A DNA stretch of 64,000 bases from positions 9,487 to 73,486 of the forward strand of contig CAJUAO010000016.1 in the NCBI GenBank assembly GCA_910584685.1, given 5' to 3'. Source of the DNA: an uncultured Lachnospiraceae bacterium. GTDB taxonomy: Bacteria > Bacillota > Clostridia > Lachnospirales > Lachnospiraceae. Below, in pieces: positions 8,811-17,779 of the stretch. The translations under genes were made by a program, and so were the position numbers. Position 1 is the stretch's first letter; each line of letters opens with the position of its first letter. The notes below the pieces were generated by a model that worked only from the letters and a program-made list of their open reading frames with translations, searched no databases and had not been told where the DNA came from.

Positions 8811-8840
8811 AAAAAAGGTGGCCGAATAACACGACCACCT
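8811..8840 (-). terminator. Terminator of the GH2 gene
   Basis: AGGTGG/CCACCT stem with an internal loop, followed by six T residues on the minus strand. It lies 14 bases after the GH2 stop. Confidence 0.85.
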
Positions 8841-8853
8841 AAAATACCTGACT

Positions 8854-10593
8854 CTAATTATTTTCAATTTCTGCCCTTTGACTGTTTATCCTGTAAATCT
8901 CCTTAACGTCAAACTTCGGCCTCCTGTCATAATCGCACAATCCGTTTGTCTCCTGCTCCACATCATAAAGCTGTGTATAGCAAAAGCCCATTATATACGG
9001 ATGCTGCAGCAGACTCTCAGTAAGCCCTTTATACCTGTCAATAAACTCCTTCTCCGTCTCAGGAGCCTCGCCATACCCCCATGCATCCTTGTTTTCAAGT
9101 GAAGTATCCCACTTAATTCCACCGTATTCACTGATAAATAACGGCAGGCTCTTTTTATAACGCTGCCTGTCAGGATGCTCCTCCATGGCTTCAGTATTCC
9201 TTGGAAAATCCTTATAGCAGCCGGAAAATTCCTTTACATCCTGCCTGTAATTGTGCAAATCATAAATATCCGTCGCCACATGGAAATTCCCTGAGGTATC
9301 GATACAAGGTCTTGTGGTATCAAGCGCCTTTGTAAGTCTGTATATATTTTCTAATATACGGTCGTTTTGTCTTTTTCCTGCATAATCCCATGTCTCGTTA
9401 AACGGACACCAGCCTATAATCGACGGATGATTAAAGTCTCTTTCCACTGCCTCCAGCCATTCAGGCATAAAATTTAAAAATGCTGTGGAATCTGACAAAT
9501 CCAAGCCCCAGTTGCCATGCTCGCCCCATACAAGATATCCCTCTCTGTCACAATAATATAAAAACCTGGGCTCAAATATTTTCTGATGAAGTCTTGCCCC
9601 GTTAAATCCTAATGACTTTGAAAGCTTAATATCATTTAATAGCGCTTCGTCAGACGGCGCCGTATAAATTCCGTCTCTGTAAAATCCCTGGTCAAGGACT
9701 GTCCTTTGGAATACACTTTTTCCGTTTAACAAAAACTTGTAGCCGTCAAGCTCTACCTGCCTCATTCCGGCATAGCTTTTAACCTTATCTAACGTACCGC
9801 TTCCCCTATATTCAAAAACAATATCATACAGTCTTCCATTTCCACATTCCCATAAGTGAAGCTCCCTTAAGTCAAGCCGCAGCTTATTGTCATCTCCCGA
9901 AACATACGCTTCCACGCTTCCGCAGATTTTTTCTTCATAAAATGCTTTAACGCTTATGGTGCCCTTTCCCTTAACCCTGCAGTCAATATGAAAGCATTTA
10001 TTGTTAATATCAGGATAATATTTTACATCCTTAATGTAGCTGTCAGGTACAAACTCCAGCCATACGCTCTGCCAGATTCCTGTAGTTCTTGTGTAATCAC
10101 AGCCTGCAGAATAAAAGGATTCTGCCTGCTTTCCCCGTGGCTGTGCGCCGCTTCTTACATCATCAATAGCATAAACTGTAATTGTATTTTCCCCTTCCTT
10201 AACATAATCTGTTATATCGAATGTAAATGAACTATATCCGCCTATGTGCTTTCCCACTTCCGCATCATTTATAAACACATGGGCTTCATAATCAACTGCT
10301 CCAAAATGAATAAACGTACGTCCCATAAGCTGCTTATCCGTAAGAAGCACCTCTCTCTGATACCACACGGCGCTGATAAAATCCTTGTACTCTATGCCGC
10401 TTAATTTACTCTCAAGACAAAAAGGTACATTTATGCTTTTATCGTAATTCTTTTTTGTATCCATGTCAGAAAGATACATTTTCCGCTCCATACCGCTTTT
10501 TCCAAAATCAAATGCAAATCTCCACACTCCGTTTAAATTCATCCAGTTTTCTCTCTCAAACTGTGGATTTGGATATTCCTCTCTAAAGTCCAT
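8854..10593 (-). CDS. Glycoside hydrolase family 2 (beta-galactosidase/glucuronidase-like)
   Basis: A 579-residue intracellular enzyme (no signal peptide) with the GH2 plan. A jelly-roll sugar-binding domain covers residues 1-170 (WMNLNGVWRF, then HFGAVDYEAHVFIN), an Ig-like domain follows to about 270, and the TIM barrel fills the rest. The acid/base is the glutamate in PFNETWD and the nucleophile the glutamate in ISEYGG. It is short for LacZ and near the size of beta-glucuronidase or beta-mannosidase-like members. It is divergent from an AraC gene at 10790, its likely regulator. The linkage attacked (galactoside, glucuronide or arabinopyranoside) cannot be fixed from sequence. Confidence 0.9.
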   Translation of the reverse strand: MDFREEYPNPQFERENWMNLNGVWRFAFDFGKSGMERKMYLSDMDTKKNYDKSINVPFCLESKLSGIEYKDFISAVWYQREVLLTDKQLMGRTFIHFGAVDYEAHVFINDAEVGKHIGGYSSFTFDITDYVKEGENTITVYAIDDVRSGAQPRGKQAESFYSAGCDYTRTTGIWQSVWLEFVPDSYIKDVKYYPDINNKCFHIDCRVKGKGTISVKAFYEEKICGSVEAYVSGDDNKLRLDLRELHLWECGNGRLYDIVFEYRGSGTLDKVKSYAGMRQVELDGYKFLLNGKSVFQRTVLDQGFYRDGIYTAPSDEALLNDIKLSKSLGFNGARLHQKIFEPRFLYYCDREGYLVWGEHGNWGLDLSDSTAFLNFMPEWLEAVERDFNHPSIIGWCPFNETWDYAGKRQNDRILENIYRLTKALDTTRPCIDTSGNFHVATDIYDLHNYRQDVKEFSGCYKDFPRNTEAMEEHPDRQRYKKSLPLFISEYGGIKWDTSLENKDAWGYGEAPETEKEFIDRYKGLTESLLQHPYIMGFCYTQLYDVEQETNGLCDYDRRPKFDVKEIYRINSQRAEIENN

Positions 10594-10789
10594 AGCCTTT
10601 CACCCAGCTTTAATAAGCTTCCTTTCCTTTAATTTTAAACAGCCATCCATTATAACCGCATACATTCTGCAAAGCATAGGTATAAAATGATAGCGGCTTT
10701 TAATATATTTATTTTGTACTTGTATTTTATCTTCATTTACTTTAAAATAAAATAGATAAAACACTCAAAAAAGTGAGGATAATCGTCAT

Positions 10790-11599
10790 ATGGAAAAAAT
10801 TCAAAGCTTTATTGTTGATGAGAATATCAAAAAGCTTCCCTTTTATGTGGAGCTTGCAGGAATAACCTTTCCTGACGGAAATTATAGTATTTACAGAGAA
10901 AATTCAGATATATATGTACTTGAATACATTATAGACGGATGCGGTACCGTAGAAACAGACGGGCAGATTTTTTTCCCCTCAAAGGGCGATGTTTATCTTC
11001 TTCCATTTGGCAGCCGCCATCATTATTTTGCATCAAAGGAAAATCCCTTTACAAAAATATGGATGAATGTAAATGGTGAATTATGCCGGCAGCTTATACA
11101 ATTATACGGACTGACAGGAGTCTGTTTTTTTGAGAATGTAAATATATACAATTTAATGAAGCAATTTTTAGTACTTTGTGAGAAAAGAGAATATGAAACA
11201 ACAGATTTGTACAACAAATGCGGACTTATTTTTCTTGAGATAATTCAAATCCTTTCAAAGCATTGCGAAAAAAAACCTTCCGTAAATAAATTCGCTGCAT
11301 ATGCAAAAAACTTTTGCGACAGGAATATTTATAAAAAAATATCCTTAGAGGATATTGCAAAATACACGGGAATTTCAATCTCCCAGCTAAACAGACTGTT
11401 CCGTCAGGAATTTGGCGTAACTGCTTACGCCTATATTCTCAATAGTAAAATTAACCTTGCCAAATCCCTGCTTTCAGGAACCTCTATGTCTGTAGCTGAA
11501 ATTGCTTTTTTGTTAAATTTTTCCGACGAACACTATTTTTCAAATATTTTCAAAAAGAAAACCGGATTAACTCCTACCCTGTGGCGCAGGGGCGCCTAA
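10790..11599 (+). CDS. AraC family regulator, likely for the adjacent GH2 gene
   Basis: A 269-residue protein with an N-terminal cupin sensor (GCGTVETDGQIFFPSKGDVYL region, residues 40-85) and a C-terminal double helix-turn-helix ending GLTPTLWR. The start has GTGAGGA as ribosome site. The 196-base gap to the divergent GH2 gene contains the inverted pair TTTTATCT / AGATAAAA near 10727-10760, a possible operator. Its last 33 bases overlap the convergent hemerythrin gene. Family sure, target inferred from position. Confidence 0.9.
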   Translation: MEKIQSFIVDENIKKLPFYVELAGITFPDGNYSIYRENSDIYVLEYIIDGCGTVETDGQIFFPSKGDVYLLPFGSRHHYFASKENPFTKIWMNVNGELCRQLIQLYGLTGVCFFENVNIYNLMKQFLVLCEKREYETTDLYNKCGLIFLEIIQILSKHCEKKPSVNKFAAYAKNFCDRNIYKKISLEDIAKYTGISISQLNRLFRQEFGVTAYAYILNSKINLAKSLLSGTSMSVAEIAFLLNFSDEHYFSNIFKKKTGLTPTLWRRGA

Positions 11600-12478
11600 T
11601 TTTTTGACGCAAAATGCAAAATATCCGTTTCCTCCCGTTCCAAACAGCAGGCTATAAGGGGGATATTCCTTCTCAAAGGCTAAGAGGAGCTGTTCATAAT
11701 TAAGCACATCATCCTTTTCAAGCTTAAATGTCCCCAAAGGCTTCAACAACACTCCTATACGCTTTACCATCTGCTGTGAAAGCTGTTTTACTGCATAAAC
11801 AACTGTTTTATCTATCTTATGAAGCTGTTTTCCAAGTATTTCACTAATCATATAAATAACCAGCTTTTCCTCATAAGCCATAAAAATCTGAAATTTTTCA
11901 TTGTCCTGAGAACGATATGTAAACCTGTAAAAAATACCCTTTCCAAAATCCTCTCCTCCATATCGTTCACTGACAAGACGAAGCTTTGCTCCAAACACCT
12001 GTCTCATAACCTCAGATACAGCCTTCTCTAATGCATTTATATCCTCGTCCTCCGGATTATAAACCCATTTATTGGAATTGCGTCCCGTAATAGCGCGGTC
12101 TTCAATCATAATATGTCCCGTAAGCCATCCTATACAAATTCCCAAAAAATGCTGAACAGAAATTTCAGAATATTTTTGCTCCTCAAGCTCATCCTCAAGA
12201 GCCGGAATGGTCTTATTCTTCATATTATCATGGAGACGCTTATGCATATCATATCCGCTGTAATTGATGGATTTCATATATTCCTCTTCCTCAGCGAAAT
12301 GCTTTACCGTATAGCTTTTAAAATACTTAATTGTCTCCCTGCAGGCATGCTCCCGTTTCTCTGAATCCTCGTTAAGCTCAATCATTTTCAGCACTATTGA
12401 AAAAAGCCGCTGGTGGGCTTTATCAATAACATCAACACCGACGTTAAAGTGATTATGCCACTGAATTTTGTTTATCAT
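11567..12478 (-). CDS. Bacteriohemerythrin with C-terminal CheX-like domain
   Basis: A 303-residue two-domain protein. Residues 1-135 are a hemerythrin O2-binding four-helix bundle with the di-iron ligands in order: WHNHF, DKAHQRLF, HFAEEEEYM, HKRLH and a final HIMIED. Residues 150-300 resemble the CheX/CheC-type chemotaxis phosphatase fold, but the fit is weak. In an anaerobe this could sense or carry oxygen and pass a signal. Its 3' end overlaps the convergent AraC gene by 33 bases. The hemerythrin part is sure; the second domain is tentative. Confidence 0.85.
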   Translation of the reverse strand: MINKIQWHNHFNVGVDVIDKAHQRLFSIVLKMIELNEDSEKREHACRETIKYFKSYTVKHFAEEEEYMKSINYSGYDMHKRLHDNMKNKTIPALEDELEEQKYSEISVQHFLGICIGWLTGHIMIEDRAITGRNSNKWVYNPEDEDINALEKAVSEVMRQVFGAKLRLVSERYGGEDFGKGIFYRFTYRSQDNEKFQIFMAYEEKLVIYMISEILGKQLHKIDKTVVYAVKQLSQQMVKRIGVLLKPLGTFKLEKDDVLNYEQLLLAFEKEYPPYSLLFGTGGNGYFAFCVKKLGAPAPQGRS

Positions 12479-12527
12479 CCGTTCTTTTTCTCCTATAATT
12501 ATTATTTTTCATAAGAACATATTTTAA

Positions 12528-12692
12528 TTATAAAAAAAATATAGGATTTTGTCCACCATAAAAGCGTCTAAAAATTGCGCGGGCAGACTTTGCCGAAGCA
12601 ATAATCTTATCTCTTTCCATATTTTCTTCCGCCATTTCCTCTTCTGCATCAAGCAGCCCAAAAATTCTGTCTCCCGCCGACTTAGCTGCCAT
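12528..12692 (-). CDS. Small hydrophilic protein, 54 residues
   Basis: A short frame starting ATGGCAGCTAAG, with AGGAG about 10 bases upstream. It begins 22 bases after the stop of the membrane protein gene at 12715. The peptide is rich in A, E, K and R (MAAKSAGDRIFGLLDAEEEM at the start) and probably helical, with a hydrophobic tail. I do not recognise it. Operon position and ribosome site support it as a real small gene; there is no homology argument. Confidence 0.5.
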   Translation of the reverse strand: MAAKSAGDRIFGLLDAEEEMAEENMERDKIIASAKSARAIFRRFYGGQNPIFFL

Positions 12693-12714
12693 TACATTTA
12701 CATCTCCTTTTCTT

Positions 12715-13371
12715 TTATTCTAAAAATCTCCACTCGCAAAATCGTTCTGCCATAAAGCTGTCATTATAATTTTCATCAAGAAGCCTTTCAAAACGATTTT
12801 TTGCAGGAACATTAATGTGACGCTCCTTCCATCTCACAACGGCTGCGGTTGTAACAATGAGATTTACAAGCATAAATACCGTAAACACAAGGGAAAGATT
12901 TTTCCACACTCTTTTTTCTGTCTTTTTAAGAAGCTTGTCTATATATGGAGCAATTTTGGAAAATCCAATGCCTGCAATTCCCCATACAATAGTCATTTTC
13001 AGGCTTACATGACTGCGTATATTCATAAAATGCTCTGAATAATCCCATGCCCTCATACGTAGTCCAAATTCTAAAATACATCCGCATATAAGCTCAATAG
13101 CAAACCCTACGCCGCAGTATATAAGAAACTGAACCCACCATTTTTTCTGCTTCAATATCGTACTGCACAGATAAAAGCCAACAATACCAAAGCCGTATAA
13201 GATACAAAACGGTCCCCATACAGACACTACATGCGTCTCCCAACGCCCGTATCTGACTAAACAAAAAATCCCCTCCAGTACAACCCCTAACAGACTTCCT
13301 AAAGCAAACAGCCAAAGAAGTCCTGAATATGCATTCTTCTTTTGTATTTTTTCAATTTTTTTCTTGCTCAT
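12715..13371 (-). CDS. Putative ABC-transporter type IV permease-like membrane protein (CmpB family)
   Basis: A 218-residue integral membrane protein with about four or five hydrophobic helices. It matches the family labelled putative ABC transporter type IV (ABC_trans_CmpB), with a GSLLGVVLEG start helix, a WGPFCILYGFG loop and a WDYSEH motif. No ATPase partner lies nearby, so a transport role is unproven. A good GGGAGGAAAT ribosome site precedes it. It lies 10 bases after the GNAT gene and is followed by the 54-residue gene, forming a three-gene operon. Confidence 0.8.
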   Translation of the reverse strand: MSKKKIEKIQKKNAYSGLLWLFALGSLLGVVLEGIFCLVRYGRWETHVVSVWGPFCILYGFGIVGFYLCSTILKQKKWWVQFLIYCGVGFAIELICGCILEFGLRMRAWDYSEHFMNIRSHVSLKMTIVWGIAGIGFSKIAPYIDKLLKKTEKRVWKNLSLVFTVFMLVNLIVTTAAVVRWKERHINVPAKNRFERLLDENYNDSFMAERFCEWRFLE

Positions 13372-13381
13372 ATTTCCTCCC

Positions 13382-13921
13382 TTATTTCTTATCCAAACGT
13401 ATTCGCGACAGCATAAACATTAGCTTTCCCAAAGCATATTTCTGCAAATCCATATATTCCTCCGGCAATACCACGCTGCCATAATTTAAAATTTCTATAT
13501 TTCCGCTGTGTCCTGTTATAAAAATATCTGAGGATGTAAAACCGTTTTTTAAATAAAATCTTCTTCTTGCAATTCTCTGTTCTTTATTTTGAGCTAAATC
13601 ATCAGGCTTCTCAATCAAAAGAACAATTTTTTTACCTGAAAACCGCCTGCATACCTCCTTAATAATTTTACTTCCTGTTCCACGGCTGCGGATTTTTCCT
13701 GAAACCGCCAGATAATCCACCATAACCATGTTCCTGTATGGAATTACAATAGCAAAGCCTTGTATCTCTCCATTCTCTTCAGCAGTTAAAATACATGACT
13801 TTCCTTTTTTCACTGAATGTCTTATTGTAAAAAAAGGCTTTCTCTCTGACTTTGGAAAGGCTTCAAGGTAAATCTCTTTAACCTCCTTCCATTGATTTTG
13901 ATTTATATCTGATAATTCCAT
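13382..13921 (-). CDS. GNAT family N-acetyltransferase
   Basis: A 179-residue acetyltransferase. The acetyl-CoA loop is seen as KIRSRGTGSKIIKEV (about residues 76-90), followed by the beta-5 strand and a typical RRFYLKNGFTSS segment. The substrate is unknown. The divergent MerR regulator starts 85 bases away on the other strand, and the GNAT-membrane protein-small protein operon may be its target. Confidence 0.9.
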   Translation of the reverse strand: MELSDINQNQWKEVKEIYLEAFPKSERKPFFTIRHSVKKGKSCILTAEENGEIQGFAIVIPYRNMVMVDYLAVSGKIRSRGTGSKIIKEVCRRFSGKKIVLLIEKPDDLAQNKEQRIARRRFYLKNGFTSSDIFITGHSGNIEILNYGSVVLPEEYMDLQKYALGKLMFMLSRIRLDKK

Positions 13922-14006
13922 GCTCTTACTCCTTTCTGCTTGTGTTTTTTCTTTTCATATGGTATTATAAACCGTACAGTAACTGTAAAGTCAAGGGGGA
14001 TAATAA

Positions 14007-14831
14007 ATGAAAAACAAAAAATTTTTATACACTACGGGACAATTTGCCAAGCTTAACGGAATTAATAAGCGTACCTTACATTATTATGATGAAATAGGAT
14101 TGTTTTCCCCGGAATTTAAAGAAGAAAACGGCTACAGATACTACACCTGCTTTCAGACCGTACAATTAGAATTAATTTTAACGCTAAGAAAAATCGGCTT
14201 GTCTATTGAAGAAATTACCCGTTACCATGAAAGCCCATCAGGCACCTTTTCAGAATTAATCAGTGAGAAAAAAAGTTTGATTGATAAATCAATTAAAGAC
14301 CTTTTAAACACAAAGGAGTTTTTAGAACAAAAGTCAAATAAGCTGTCGTTAAGCCTTATGGCTAAGCATGGGAAAATAGAATTTGTCACCCTTCCCCATG
14401 AAAAAATATTGCTTAGCCAACCTATTACGGGAGCCTATGACGATAGTGATTTTTCCGTCGCCGGCGACTTTTCATTAAGGCTAAAATCTATTTTTGGTCT
14501 TTATGACAATTTTGGAAGCAGGATTTCCACAGAACAGATTTTAAAAGGCAGCTACCATAGCTACGACTCTTTCTTTGCTTACGGCAGACACGACGTTGAA
14601 ATCTATGATACTGTAAGGCCTGCCGGAAGCTATCTGCGAACCTTTTGCATAGGAGGATGGGATAAGCTTAAGGAGGTATATGATATGCTTTGCTCCTTTG
14701 CCGCAAAAAATAATCTGACATTATACGGATATGCTTATGAAGAAGGACTTAATGAAATGTTTCTTAAGAATAAGGATGAATATATCACAATGATTACGGT
14801 AGGCTGCAGGCCCTCCAACGCTTCTGCATGA
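14007..14831 (+). CDS. MerR family transcriptional regulator
   Basis: A 274-residue regulator. The N-terminal winged helix has the MerR pattern TTGQFAKLNGINKRTLHYYDEIGL... (residues 9-28), followed by GYRYYT and a dimerization helix. The C-terminal 150 residues look like a GyrI-like or BltR-type ligand-binding domain. It follows a clear AAGGGGG ribosome site. Its neighbour on the opposite strand is the GNAT operon. Regulators of this build usually sense drugs or lipophilic compounds; none is proved here. Confidence 0.88.
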   Translation: MKNKKFLYTTGQFAKLNGINKRTLHYYDEIGLFSPEFKEENGYRYYTCFQTVQLELILTLRKIGLSIEEITRYHESPSGTFSELISEKKSLIDKSIKDLLNTKEFLEQKSNKLSLSLMAKHGKIEFVTLPHEKILLSQPITGAYDDSDFSVAGDFSLRLKSIFGLYDNFGSRISTEQILKGSYHSYDSFFAYGRHDVEIYDTVRPAGSYLRTFCIGGWDKLKEVYDMLCSFAAKNNLTLYGYAYEEGLNEMFLKNKDEYITMITVGCRPSNASA

Positions 14832-15009
14832 CAAACCTTCCTATTATATAATATAAAAAGGCTGCTGCAAAACAAAGATTTTATACAGGATATAGCAGCT
14901 TTAATGGTAAACTTATTACTATATCTTGCATATTCTCCGGGTTTTGCAGCAACCCCTATTATGTTAATTTGCAGAACTCCGGCACATATGTGCCTTAATC
15001 CTCAATATA

Positions 15010-16509
15010 TTATATCTGCAATACATTTACTGAGTGCGGCTGAATCACTAATGAAAGCTTACCTGCCGCCTGTCCTAAATTATGCCTCACTATCTCTACC
15101 TGTTTATTATCTATATCATTGTAGGAGTTCTCACTTGGTCCATTCAATGTATACAATACGGCCGGTCCCTCCAAACCGCCAAATTCAAGCTCAATATGCT
15201 GTGCTTCTGACACATGCTTGTTTACTATGGCAACGGCAATTCCCGGCCTGTCAGACCATTTTGTTGCCAGAATATCCAAAATCTTTACATCTGCTGCCGT
15301 TCCGTTTTTGCCTGTCACAGTCATATAGGAAGCCTCATTTCTTTCCCATGTGTCAATTACAATATCTCCCATATAGTTTACATACAAATCAAATACATAA
15401 TATGTACTTCTTAGTACAATACCTGATTTATCACTGTAAATACATCCTCTCGTATTTAAAACAGGAGCAAAATTTGCCATGCCTACAATATCGCAGTTCC
15501 TATTCATTGCATTTAGAAAGCACGCGGCAAATACCGCATCTGCCATAGTATATGTACTATTGTCGTCATTCTTGTCCCTTGGCGTAAGGTACTCCTCCTT
15601 ACTTCTGCCCTGCTCAATGGTATGAACATTAGGATGATGCCAGCTTCGCAGATTCCACTCGTCAAATGCAATCTTAATTTTATGCTCAAGCCTCATTGCA
15701 GTCAATATTCCCCTTACCTCACAAACGGAACGGTCAATTTGGTCTGTAAATGCCATACACTGCTCATATGAAGCCGGGTTATTAATCTGAGGCATCATAT
15801 CCCAATACTGATGAATTGATATCCAATCCAAAAAAGGACCGCAATGCCTCAAAAGATTAATGTTCCAGCTAATGTCTGCAAGCGCAGCCGCCGATAACTC
15901 TATTGATGGGTCCACATGCTTCATCATTTTAGCTGACTCTGCTGTAAGTCTTCCCCATTCCTCAGCAGATTTTGCTCCGATTTCCCAAAAGCCATAATTT
16001 TCATTGCCTATACTCCAGTACTTTACATGATATGGCTCTGGATTTCCGTTTGCAATTCTCCATTTAGCATACTCCCCCTCCTGCTCAAGATTGCAGTACT
16101 CTACCCAGTCGCTCATCTCCTCTGCCGTTCCTGTTCCTGCATTTGTACAGATATACGGCTCGCAATTAAGCTTACGGCAAAGCTTTATATATTCATCCGT
16201 TCCAAAGCTGTTTGAATCCTCCACTCTCCATGCCTTGTCAAAAAACGGCGTTCTGTTCTCTCCTACTGCTTTTTTCCAGTGATAAGAGGAAACAAAGCAG
16301 CCGCCGGGCCAGCGAAGAACAGGCGTCCCTATTTTCTGCATTGCCTCAATAATATCTGTCCTAAAGCCGTCCTCATCTGACAATGAATTTCCCGGGTCAT
16401 AGATGCCGCCGTAAATTTGCCTGTGAAAATGCTCAATAAACTGTCCGTAAATTAAAGGACTGCGCTTTCCGATTTCCCTTCTTTGATTTACACTGATTTT
16501 TTGTACCAT
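15010..16509 (-). CDS. abfA: Alpha-L-arabinofuranosidase, GH51
   Basis: A 499-residue GH51 enzyme that removes arabinofuranose side chains from arabinoxylan or arabinan fragments. Motifs: GQFIEHFHRQIYGGIYD at the N-terminus, VLRWPGGCF, the acid/base glutamate in GNENYG and the nucleophile glutamate in AFDEWN. The length and C-terminal beta-sandwich match intracellular AbfA; there is no signal peptide. An ATTGT-GATA-ACAAT inverted repeat at 16572-16585 lies in the promoter gap and could be an operator. It is followed upstream by an AraC gene and a GH5-like gene in the same direction, forming a hemicellulose unit. Confidence 0.95.
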   Translation of the reverse strand: MVQKISVNQRREIGKRSPLIYGQFIEHFHRQIYGGIYDPGNSLSDEDGFRTDIIEAMQKIGTPVLRWPGGCFVSSYHWKKAVGENRTPFFDKAWRVEDSNSFGTDEYIKLCRKLNCEPYICTNAGTGTAEEMSDWVEYCNLEQEGEYAKWRIANGNPEPYHVKYWSIGNENYGFWEIGAKSAEEWGRLTAESAKMMKHVDPSIELSAAALADISWNINLLRHCGPFLDWISIHQYWDMMPQINNPASYEQCMAFTDQIDRSVCEVRGILTAMRLEHKIKIAFDEWNLRSWHHPNVHTIEQGRSKEEYLTPRDKNDDNSTYTMADAVFAACFLNAMNRNCDIVGMANFAPVLNTRGCIYSDKSGIVLRSTYYVFDLYVNYMGDIVIDTWERNEASYMTVTGKNGTAADVKILDILATKWSDRPGIAVAIVNKHVSEAQHIELEFGGLEGPAVLYTLNGPSENSYNDIDNKQVEIVRHNLGQAAGKLSLVIQPHSVNVLQI

Positions 16510-16571
16510 ACTATCTTCTCCCTTCGGTATTTTATAATGACATGGCTATATTTTATTTCTAATCAGTGTTT

Positions 16572-16585
16572 ATTGTTATCACAAT
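16572..16585. promoter_or_regulatory. Inverted repeat upstream of GH51, possible operator
   Basis: ATTGTTATCACAAT, with perfect 5-base arms ATTGT/ACAAT, about 65 bases upstream of the GH51 start. It resembles LacI-type half sites, although the nearest regulator is of the AraC family. Confidence 0.35.
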
Positions 16586-16600
16586 TCCGATATTTTTAAA

Positions 16601-17779
16601 TTAAATCCGTTCTTCTTTTATGTTTCTGCGATATGCTGCAGGCGTTTCCCCATATATTTGCCGAAAGCATTTTGAAAAGTGGCTTTGTGAATTAAATGAC
16701 AGAAAGGCGGCAATTTCACTTACGCTATAATCGCTATAGCTTAAAAGCTTCTCCGCCTCTCTCATTTTTTCAGATTGAATATATTCGTGTGCGGATATTC
16801 CCTTTTCTCTTTGAAATACCTTTGTAAGATAATCAGGATGAATTTTTAACGCTCCTGCTATATCAGATACATGTATAGGTTCATGGAGATGAAGATATAC
16901 ATATTCCTCTGCTTTTTTTACATAAAGATTTGTGGCGCTCCGCTGTCTGTTTACCAGCCTTGCAAATTCCGTTTCATATTCCATGGTTGCAGCCCGTATT
17001 GCAATCAGGTCATTCATCCGTTCAATTTGAATAATATCATGGTCAGCCATGGAAAAAGCAAGCTCTGCTGAAATACCTCCCCGAATGGCGGCTCTCGAGG
17101 CAAGAACAATAACTATAATGGAAATGTTCTTTTCCTGTCTCAATGGATTTTCTGCAACCTTTCCCAGCTCTCCCGTATACACCTCCTTTTGACATTCCGC
17201 AAGCTCCTTAAGTCTTCCCTCCTGAATGCTTTTCAGCTTCCTCTGCTCATGCTGATATGGATTGTGCAGCTTTCCTTCTTCCTTTCTCCGGAAAATATTT
17301 TTTTGAAATTTCTCAATATCCTTTTCCTTATTCCAGCCGGATATACCATGATATTTACACAATTCCTCAACAGATATCTCCCTTCCCGTTCCCTCATAGT
17401 AAATAAGCAAAATTCCGTTGAGAAATGCTGTCATATCACAATAAGGAATACGCACATCATCAGCTATTCCATGAGCCTTTCTCATCCACTGCTCTGCTTC
17501 TCCCATGTTTTCCATAACACAAACAGGTCCTGCAAGCACTGACGTCTTTGAATCAATATCTAAACGGGCGTAATAAATCATAGAATACTCTGAAAAAATA
17601 TCCGGTATTGAAAGAGGCTTTCTCTCCCACACTGTCTGCAAAAAACCTTTGTCAGTTAAAAAAGGGTCCTGATTTTCCTCTAAGCCTGCATATCTTTTTA
17701 CAATGGTTTTGTCAGCGGTAATACGTATTTCCGTATGCAGCATCCTTACAACCAACTTTGCAATGTAATCGCTTATCAT
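16601..17779 (-). CDS. AraC family regulator coupled to the GH5-like gene
   Basis: A 392-residue protein with a long N-terminal sensor region (about 290 residues) of no recognised domain. The C-terminal AraC helix-turn-helix pair has IAAFLSFNSQSHFSKCFR and the ending GETPAAYRR. The start ATG at 17779 overlaps the TGA stop of the GH5-like gene (ATGA), a sign of translational coupling. A TTG codon 12 bases upstream is in frame but has no better ribosome site. The size and plan resemble YesN-like regulators without the receiver domain. Likely role: control of the hemicellulose genes around it. Confidence 0.88.
   Translation of the reverse strand: MISDYIAKLVVRMLHTEIRITADKTIVKRYAGLEENQDPFLTDKGFLQTVWERKPLSIPDIFSEYSMIYYARLDIDSKTSVLAGPVCVMENMGEAEQWMRKAHGIADDVRIPYCDMTAFLNGILLIYYEGTGREISVEELCKYHGISGWNKEKDIEKFQKNIFRRKEEGKLHNPYQHEQRKLKSIQEGRLKELAECQKEVYTGELGKVAENPLRQEKNISIIVIVLASRAAIRGGISAELAFSMADHDIIQIERMNDLIAIRAATMEYETEFARLVNRQRSATNLYVKKAEEYVYLHLHEPIHVSDIAGALKIHPDYLTKVFQREKGISAHEYIQSEKMREAEKLLSYSDYSVSEIAAFLSFNSQSHFSKCFRQIYGETPAAYRRNIKEERI

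Noticed and set aside
14860..14950. Terminator between MerR and GH51
   Set aside because: GCTGCT/AGCAGC and CTGCAAAAC/GTTTTGCAG pairs exist but have long loops and compete with each other; too weak to list.
14904..15548. 214-residue plus-strand frame opposite GH51
   Set aside because: It lies largely antisense to the clear GH51 gene, starts in a probable terminator region and has no domain or ribosome site.
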